A stretch of DNA of 64,000 bases, taken from Pseudomonadota bacterium (GTDB lineage: Bacteria; Pseudomonadota; Gammaproteobacteria; Steroidobacterales; Steroidobacteraceae). The notes under the pieces are model-generated. The model had not been told where the DNA came from, did no database searches, and worked only from the letters and a program-made list of their open reading frames with translations. Where the stretch lies: positions 62,001 through 126,000 of the forward strand of contig JAEWLQ010000085.1 of the NCBI GenBank assembly GCA_023457495.1. Direction: 5' to 3'. Within the stretch, counting starts at the first letter, position 1. Every line of letters starts with the position of its first letter. Below are positions 58,626 through 64,000 of this stretch, piece after piece. The position numbers were made by a program, and so were the translations under genes.

Positions 58626-60351
58626 AGTGGGTGACGAGCATGTCGCAGAGCATGGCGGGGTCTACGGGCTTCACGAGGTGCATGTCGAAGCCGGCTTCGC
58701 GGGAGCGCACGCGGTCGACGTCCTGTCCCCAACCGGTGAGCGCCACGAGCACGGCGCCGCGGCCCCAGCTTTCGGCGCGGATGCGGCGCGCGACTTCGCA
58801 GCCGTCGAGCTTCGGCATACCCACGTCGAGCACGACGATCTCGGGCTTGCGCTCGCCGGCGAGCGCGAGTGCTTCCTCGCCATCCGAGGCGCAATACACC
58901 TCGTGCCCTTCCATGCGCAACATCAACGCGAGGCTTTCGAGGGCGTCCTGGTTGTCATCCGCGATCAGGATGTTGCGTCGGACGGGATGCGGGGTCGGGG
59001 TATCCGTTTGCATGGAAGCTCCATCAGCCGTGGCGGTTTCGGTCATCAACGGCAGCCGCACGATGAACTCACTACCCTGGTTCTCACCAGGACTGCTCGC
59101 GACGATCTCGCCGCCATGCAATTGCACCAGCGCGCGCACCAGCGCGAGTCCGATGCCGAGTCCACCGGCGCTGGTCGATCGCTCGCCCGGCACCTGAGTG
59201 AATAGTTCGAAAATGTGCGCCATCGATTCGGCCGGAATGCCGACGCCGGTGTCGCGAACGACGATCTCGCCCTGCCCCGCACCGCTGCGGGTCGTCACAA
59301 TGATCTGACCGCCGTCGCCCGTGTACTTGGCGGCGTTGTGCAGCAGGTTGCCCACCACCTGCGCGAGCCGAACCGGATCGCCGCGAACCTTGAATCCGGG
59401 ATTGGCGAGATCGAGTTGCAGGTTCTGCTTCTTCTGCTCGAGTAATGGCTGCACGGTCTCGACCGCGGCTGCCACCACCTCCGAGAGATCGACCGGCTCG
59501 CTGACGAGCACGATCTTGCCGCGCGCGATGCGCGACACGTCGAGCAGATCGTCGACCAGGCGCGTCATGTGCTTCAACTGGCGCGCGATCACACCACGCG
59601 ACCAGACGATCTTCGGATCTTCCGTTTCACCCTGCATGAGCAGGTGCGTGGCATTACGCAGCGGCGACAGCGGGTTGCGCAGCTCGTGCGACAACATCGC
59701 GAGGAACTCGTCGCGCTTCGTCACCGCTTCCTTGAGTGAATCCTCGGCCTTCTTGCGCTCGCGGATCTCGGTCTCGAGCGACACGTTGATGCGCGACAGC
59801 TCGTCGTTGGCGCGCTGCAGGTGACCGTTGACCGCCTCGAGCTCGCGCGTCTTCTCGGTCTGCAGCGCGTAGTTGGCCTCGGCCAGCCGCTTGTTCGATT
59901 CGGCGAGCTCACGGTTCACGCTCTGCAGTTCGCGGCGTTTGCGATACAGCTCGACCAGCACCGCGACCTTGCTGCGCAGGATCTCCGGCACCACCGGGAT
60001 GTAGACATAGTCGATGGCGCCGGCCTTGTAGCCCTTGAGCCGGTCGAATTCGGTGACGTGCACGCCGGTCACGAAGATGATCGGAATCGTCTCGAAACGT
60101 GGATGATCGTGGATCAGCGCCGCGGTCTCGAAGCCGTCCATGCCCGGCATCTTCACGTCGAGCAGCACCACCGCGAATTCCTGTTTCATCAGGGCTTCGA
60201 GCGCCTCGAGGCCGGAGTTCACCGCGATGAGGTTGTGGCCGAGCGGCTCGAGGATCGCGCGGTACGTGAGCAGGCGCGCGGGCTGGTCGTCCACCAGCAG
60301 GATATTGGCGGCCTCGTGCCCTTCGGTAACGGTTTGCGGCGAAGTGTTCAC
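58624..60351 (-). CDS. Hybrid sensor kinase with N-terminal and C-terminal receivers
   Basis: The 575-residue protein starts at a GTG at 60351 that overlaps the upstream kinase stop (GTGA). Order of domains: REC at about 15-130 (ILLVDDQPARLLTYRAIL, VLLDVKMPGMDGFE); a long coiled coil; HisKA (FLAMLSHELRNPLSPLRNAT); HATPase (NLLHNAAKYT, IVVRDTGVGIP, GLGIGLALV); and a C-terminal REC (ILIADDNQDALESLALML, VVLDVGMPKLDG). No membrane segment. It probably continues a phosphorelay with the large kinase upstream. Its stop codon lies within the edge of a 43-bp repeat. Confidence 0.93.
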   Translation of the reverse strand: MNTSPQTVTEGHEAANILLVDDQPARLLTYRAILEPLGHNLIAVNSGLEALEALMKQEFAVVLLDVKMPGMDGFETAALIHDHPRFETIPIIFVTGVHVTEFDRLKGYKAGAIDYVYIPVVPEILRSKVAVLVELYRKRRELQSVNRELAESNKRLAEANYALQTEKTRELEAVNGHLQRANDELSRINVSLETEIRERKKAEDSLKEAVTKRDEFLAMLSHELRNPLSPLRNATHLLMQGETEDPKIVWSRGVIARQLKHMTRLVDDLLDVSRIARGKIVLVSEPVDLSEVVAAAVETVQPLLEQKKQNLQLDLANPGFKVRGDPVRLAQVVGNLLHNAAKYTGDGGQIIVTTRSGAGQGEIVVRDTGVGIPAESMAHIFELFTQVPGERSTSAGGLGIGLALVRALVQLHGGEIVASSPGENQGSEFIVRLPLMTETATADGASMQTDTPTPHPVRRNILIADDNQDALESLALMLRMEGHEVYCASDGEEALALAGERKPEIVVLDVGMPKLDGCEVARRIRAESWGRGAVLVALTGWGQDVDRVRSREAGFDMHLVKPVDPAMLCDMLVTH

Positions 60352-63300
60352 GGCTGCAACCACATGCGTACGAGCGACAGCAACTGTTCGGTGTTCACCG
60401 GCTTGGCGACATAGTCGGACGCGCCGGCCTGCAGGCACTTCTCGCGATCGCCGCGCATCGCCTTCGCGGTGAGCGCGATGATCGGCAACGTGCGGAAGGC
60501 GGGAATGTCGCGGATACGCCGCATCGTCTCGTAGCCGTCCATCTCCGGCATCATCACGTCGGTGAGGATCAGCGAGACGTCGGGATTCTCCTCGAGCAGC
60601 TTGATCGCGTCCTGGCCATTGGTCGCCGAGATCACGTTCATTCCGTGGCGCTCGAGCAGGCTGTTCAGCGCGAAGATGTTGCGCACGTCATCGTCGACCA
60701 CGAGCACCTTGCGGTCGCGCAGCGGCTCGTCGCTCTCGTGCAGCTTCTCGATCATGCGCTGCTTGTTCTCGGGCAGCTTGGCGATAACCCGGTGCAGGAA
60801 CAGCGCGGTTTCGTCGAGCAGGCGCTCGGGCGACTGCACGCCCTTGAGCACGATGCTCTTCGCACGGCGGCGCAACTCCGTCTCCTCATCGGCGGTGATC
60901 TCGCGCCCGGTGAACACCACGATGGGCACCTCGCGCAGCTTCTCGTCGAGCTGGATCTCCGACAGCAGGTCGAACCCCGAGATGTCCGGGAGCTTGAGAT
61001 CGAGGATCACGCAGTCGAACTTCCGCTCGCGCATCAGCTCGAGCGCGCGCTCTCCGCTGCCGGCGGTGGTGATGTTGATGTCGTCCGCGGCCACCAGCGC
61101 CTCGATGCTCATCTGCTCGGCCGCGTCGTCCTCCACGACCAGGAGCTCGCGCGTGCGCGGCGCGATGAATTCCTGGATGCGTCGGAACACGTTCTGCAAC
61201 CCCTCGGTGGTCGACGGCTTGGTCATGAACGAGAACGCGCCGCGCTCGAGTCCGTACTGGCGCTCTTCTTCCACCGTGAGCACCTGAACGGGAATGTGCC
61301 GCGTCGCCGGGTCGTGCTTGAGCTGGCTCAGCACGGTCCAGCCGAGCATGTCGGGCAGGAACACGTCGAGCGTCACGGCGCTGGGCAGGTACTTGCGCGC
61401 CAGTGCCAGGGCGTCGGTGCCATTCTGGGCCACGAGCACCTTGAAGCCCTGCGCGTGTGCGCCTTCGACCAGCATGCGCGCGTAGCTCGCCTCGTCCTCG
61501 ACGATGAGGACTGCCGTGTCGCCTTCGACGATCGTGTCGCGATCGTCCTCGATGCGCTCCACCACCTGCGCCGGCAGCACGGGCGGCGGCAGGGCCGCGA
61601 GCCTCGGCGCCTTGGCGAGCGTCGCGCCGCCACCGCGCCCGAAGGCCGCGCCCTGGTACGCGAGCGGTAGATAGAGCGTGAAGGTGCTGCCCTGCCCAGG
61701 CGCGCTCTTGAGCTTGATCTCACCGCCCAGCAGGTGAGCGAGCTCGCGGCTGATCGCGAGCCCGAGGCCCGTGCCGCCGTATTTGCGCGCCGTGCCCGCG
61801 TCGGCCTGCTGGAAGGCTTCGAAGATGATGCGTTGCTTTTCCGGCGAGATGCCGATGCCGGTGTCGGTGACGGAGAACTCGACCACGGTCTTCGCCTGCG
61901 ACAGCACCGGGTGATCCGCGCTCCAGCCCAGCATCGCGGGGCCGACGTGCAGGCGCACGCTGCCCTTGGCCGTGAATTTCATCGCGTTCGACAGCAGGTT
62001 CTTCACGATCTGCATCAGGCGCTTCGGATCCGTGATCATCGTGCGGCCGAGGCGCGGATCGAAGTCCGTCGTGAACGTGAGATGGCGCGACTCCGCCTCG
62101 TGGCGGAAGTTGCGCTCGATGGTCTCGCGCAGTTGCGAGAACGCGAGATCCTCGCTCTCGACCGTGACCGTGCCCGACTCGATCTTCGAAAGATCGAGGA
62201 TGTCGCTGATGAGGTTCAGCAGGTCGGTGCCCGCGGCGTGGATGGTCTTCGCGAACTCCACCTGGCGCGCGCTGAGGTTCTTTTCCGGGTTGTCCGAGAG
62301 CTGCTGCCCCAGGATCAGGATGCTGTTGAGCGGTGTGCGCAACTCGTGCGACATGTTCGCCAGGAACTCGGTCTTGTAACGCGACGTGAGCGCGAGCTCC
62401 GCGGCCTTCTCCTCGAGCGCCGCGCGCGCCTGCTCGATTTCCTTGTTCTTGCGCTCCACTTCCACGTTCTGCTCGGCGAGCAGCCGCGCCTTGGTCGCCA
62501 TTTCCTCGTTGGTCTGCTGCAGCTCGACCTGCTGCGCCTGCAATTCGCCGGCGAGCTCCTGCGACTGCTTGAGCAGGCCCTCGGTGCGCATCGTCGCCTC
62601 GATCGTGTTGAGCACGACGCCGATGGAGCCGGTGAGCTGTTCGAGGAAAGCCAGGTGCGGCGCGGTGAATTCGTACAACGACGCGAGCTCGATGACCGCG
62701 CGGATGTCTCCTTCGTACAGCACCGGCAACACGATGACGTTGCGCGGGGCCGCATCCACGAGCCCCGACGCGACGCGCACGCTGTCCGGCGGCACGCGCG
62801 ACAGCAGCAGACGCTGCCGCTGCACGGCGCACTCACCCACGAAACCTTCACCGAAGCGATAACGCCGCGGCTTGTCCTCCGAGCGCACGTCCGCGTAACT
62901 CGCGAGCTGCTCGAGATATCGTTCGCCATCGCCGTAACCGACGATGTAGATGACGCCCTGGTGCGCGTTGACCAGCGGCGCGAATTCCGCGAGCAGCGTC
63001 TCGCCGAGCGTCACGAGGTCGCGCTGGCCCTGCATCATGCGGCCGAACTTCGCGAGGTTGGTCTTGAGCCAGTCCTGCTCGGTGTTGCGCTCCGTCGTGT
63101 GACGGAGGTTGTGGATCATCGCGTTGATGTTGTCCTTGAGGTCGGACACTTCGCCGCGCGTCTCGACCTGGATCGAGCGGGTCAAGTCGCCCTTGGTCAC
63201 CGCGGTCGCCACCTCGGCGATCGCGCGCACCTGGGTAGTCAGGTTGGCCGCGAGCATGTTCACGTTCGCGACCAGGTCCTTCCACGTGCCGGCCGCGCCG

Positions 63301-64000
63301 GCGACGTGCGCCTGTCCGCCGAGCCGGCCTTCGACGCCGACCTCGCGCGCCACCGAGGTCACCTGGTCGGCGAACAGCGCCAGCGTGCCGGTCATCGAGT
63401 TGATGGTTTCACCCAGCGCCGCGACCTCACCCTTCGATTCGACGGTGAGGCGCTGACGCAGGTCGCCGTTCGCGACCGCGGTCACGACCTTGACGATGCC
63501 GCGCACCTGCTCCGTCAGGTTGTTGGCCATGACGTTCACGTTCTCGGTGAGCTCGCGCCACACACCCGACACGTCGCGCACGTTCGCCTGACCACCAAGC
63601 TTGCCTTCCGTGCCGACCTCGCGCGCCACGCGGGTCACTTCGGCCGCGAAGGAATTGAGCTGGTCCACCATCGTGTTGATGGTTTCCTTGAGCTGCAGGA
63701 TCTCGCCGCGTACTTCAACCGTGATCTTGCGCGAAAGGTCGCCGCGCGCCACGGCGGTGGTCACTTCCGCGATGTTGCGCACCTGGCCGGTGAGGTTCGA
63801 CGCCATCGCATTGACGTTGTCGGTGAGGTCTTTCCACGTGCCCGCAACGCCGGTCACCGTCGCCTGGCCGCCGAGTTTTCCCTCGGTGCCGACTTCGCGC
63901 GCCACGCGGGTCACTTCCGCCGCGAAGCCGTTGAGCTGGTCCACCATCGTGTTGATGGTTTCCTTGAGCTGCAGGATCTCACCGCGCACGTCCACCGTGA
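60348..64000 (-). CDS. Large HAMP-repeat hybrid histidine kinase (N terminus outside window)
   Basis: The open frame runs to the right edge; about 1216 residues are visible. Tandem HAMP modules repeat every 92 residues (VTRVAREVGTEGKLGGQA, GEILQLKETINTMVDQL), at least four in view. Then come a GAF-like domain (TLGETLLAEFAPLVNAHQGV, VIVLPVLYEGDIRAVIELAS), a coiled coil, HisKA (FLANMSHELRTPLNSILIL), HATPase (NLLSNAMKFT, VTDTGIGISPEKQ, GTGLGLAIS) and three receivers (VLIVEDEASY; LLVVEDDAAEQ; VLVVDDDVRNIF). The layout matches fungal Nik1-type and bacterial osmosensing hybrid kinases. It is co-transcribed with the kinase at 58624-60351 through a GTGA overlap. Confidence 0.93.
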   Translation of the reverse strand, partial: TVDVRGEILQLKETINTMVDQLNGFAAEVTRVAREVGTEGKLGGQATVTGVAGTWKDLTDNVNAMASNLTGQVRNIAEVTTAVARGDLSRKITVEVRGEILQLKETINTMVDQLNSFAAEVTRVAREVGTEGKLGGQANVRDVSGVWRELTENVNVMANNLTEQVRGIVKVVTAVANGDLRQRLTVESKGEVAALGETINSMTGTLALFADQVTSVAREVGVEGRLGGQAHVAGAAGTWKDLVANVNMLAANLTTQVRAIAEVATAVTKGDLTRSIQVETRGEVSDLKDNINAMIHNLRHTTERNTEQDWLKTNLAKFGRMMQGQRDLVTLGETLLAEFAPLVNAHQGVIYIVGYGDGERYLEQLASYADVRSEDKPRRYRFGEGFVGECAVQRQRLLLSRVPPDSVRVASGLVDAAPRNVIVLPVLYEGDIRAVIELASLYEFTAPHLAFLEQLTGSIGVVLNTIEATMRTEGLLKQSQELAGELQAQQVELQQTNEEMATKARLLAEQNVEVERKNKEIEQARAALEEKAAELALTSRYKTEFLANMSHELRTPLNSILILGQQLSDNPEKNLSARQVEFAKTIHAAGTDLLNLISDILDLSKIESGTVTVESEDLAFSQLRETIERNFRHEAESRHLTFTTDFDPRLGRTMITDPKRLMQIVKNLLSNAMKFTAKGSVRLHVGPAMLGWSADHPVLSQAKTVVEFSVTDTGIGISPEKQRIIFEAFQQADAGTARKYGGTGLGLAISRELAHLLGGEIKLKSAPGQGSTFTLYLPLAYQGAAFGRGGGATLAKAPRLAALPPPVLPAQVVERIEDDRDTIVEGDTAVLIVEDEASYARMLVEGAHAQGFKVLVAQNGTDALALARKYLPSAVTLDVFLPDMLGWTVLSQLKHDPATRHIPVQVLTVEEERQYGLERGAFSFMTKPSTTEGLQNVFRRIQEFIAPRTRELLVVEDDAAEQMSIEALVAADDINITTAGSGERALELMRERKFDCVILDLKLPDISGFDLLSEIQLDEKLREVPIVVFTGREITADEETELRRRAKSIVLKGVQSPERLLDETALFLHRVIAKLPENKQRMIEKLHESDEPLRDRKVLVVDDDVRNIFALNSLLERHGMNVISATNGQDAIKLLEENPDVSLILTDVMMPEMDGYETMRRIRDIPAFRTLPIIALTAKAMRGDREKCLQAGASDYVAKPVNTEQLLSLVRMWLQP

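Noticed and set aside
1..64000. tRNA, rRNA, riboswitch or CRISPR loci
   Set aside because: I looked for these by eye on both strands and found nothing I could support; a covariance-model scan would be needed to exclude small RNAs.

Overview
The window looks like a chromosomal segment of a GC-rich Gammaproteobacterium. The backbone carries a TonB receptor with its own ECF sigma and FecR, a penicillin-binding protein 1C/alpha-2-macroglobulin pair, a YqjD/YqjE cluster and long hybrid kinases, a gene set I associate with Steroidobacterales, Nevskiales or Xanthomonadales relatives. The taxonomic placement is inference; no rRNA or tRNA gene was seen.

Positions 1-17,600 form a defence island with lower GC than the rest. 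Nearly all genes lie on the minus strand. From left to right they are: fragments of an HNH-type restriction gene (N-terminal domain with MRYWWVNQNQTYRHE-like start) repeated five times; a C4 zinc-finger membrane protein; a small membrane protein; an unrecognised two-gene operon; a PD-(D/E)XK nuclease; an Mrr-type nuclease; a complete type IC restriction-modification operon in the order hsdM-hsdS-prrC-hsdR; a frameshifted NERD-helicase; and a HigBA-type toxin-antitoxin pair. The prrC product keeps the R320/E324/H356 triad of the T4-exclusion tRNA anticodon nuclease, and hsdS carries a 12-bp tandem repeat coding for TAEL units. The HNH fragments sit between the other genes, so the left part reads like an array of defence cassettes separated by homologous scars.

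Positions 17,600-30,800 hold envelope and regulatory genes: a TonB-C-domain secreted protein, a secreted thermonuclease, an ORF6N protein, a sulfatase in an operon with a transducer-type TonB receptor, the divergent sigma/FecR pair, a DUF4258-like/DUF2283 gene pair, a DUF418 membrane protein and a large Ig-like lipoprotein. Positions 30,800-37,400 hold carbohydrate genes (esterase, glucose-dehydrogenase-like MDR enzyme, GH15 enzyme, class I aldolase) and a RelB/ParE pair whose toxin is cut short.

Positions 37,500-50,000 hold a lipoprotein with five copies of an unrecognised ~155-residue module, alpha-2-macroglobulin and PBP1C genes, and a hydrolase with every catalytic and fluoride-pocket residue expected of a fluoroacetate dehalogenase. 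A 43-bp hairpin repeat is inserted in frame in pbpC just before its catalytic serine. Two further copies lie in opposite orientation around a small degenerate AAA ATPase at 58 kb.

Positions 50,000-64,000 are a stress and signalling cluster: response regulators, a small histidine kinase, an Fe/Mn superoxide dismutase, a ferritin-like protein in a tight operon with YqjD/YqjE/YqjK-like proteins, a BON lipoprotein, a DUF1328 protein, and two large hybrid kinases. The second kinase has tandem HAMP domains and runs off the right edge.
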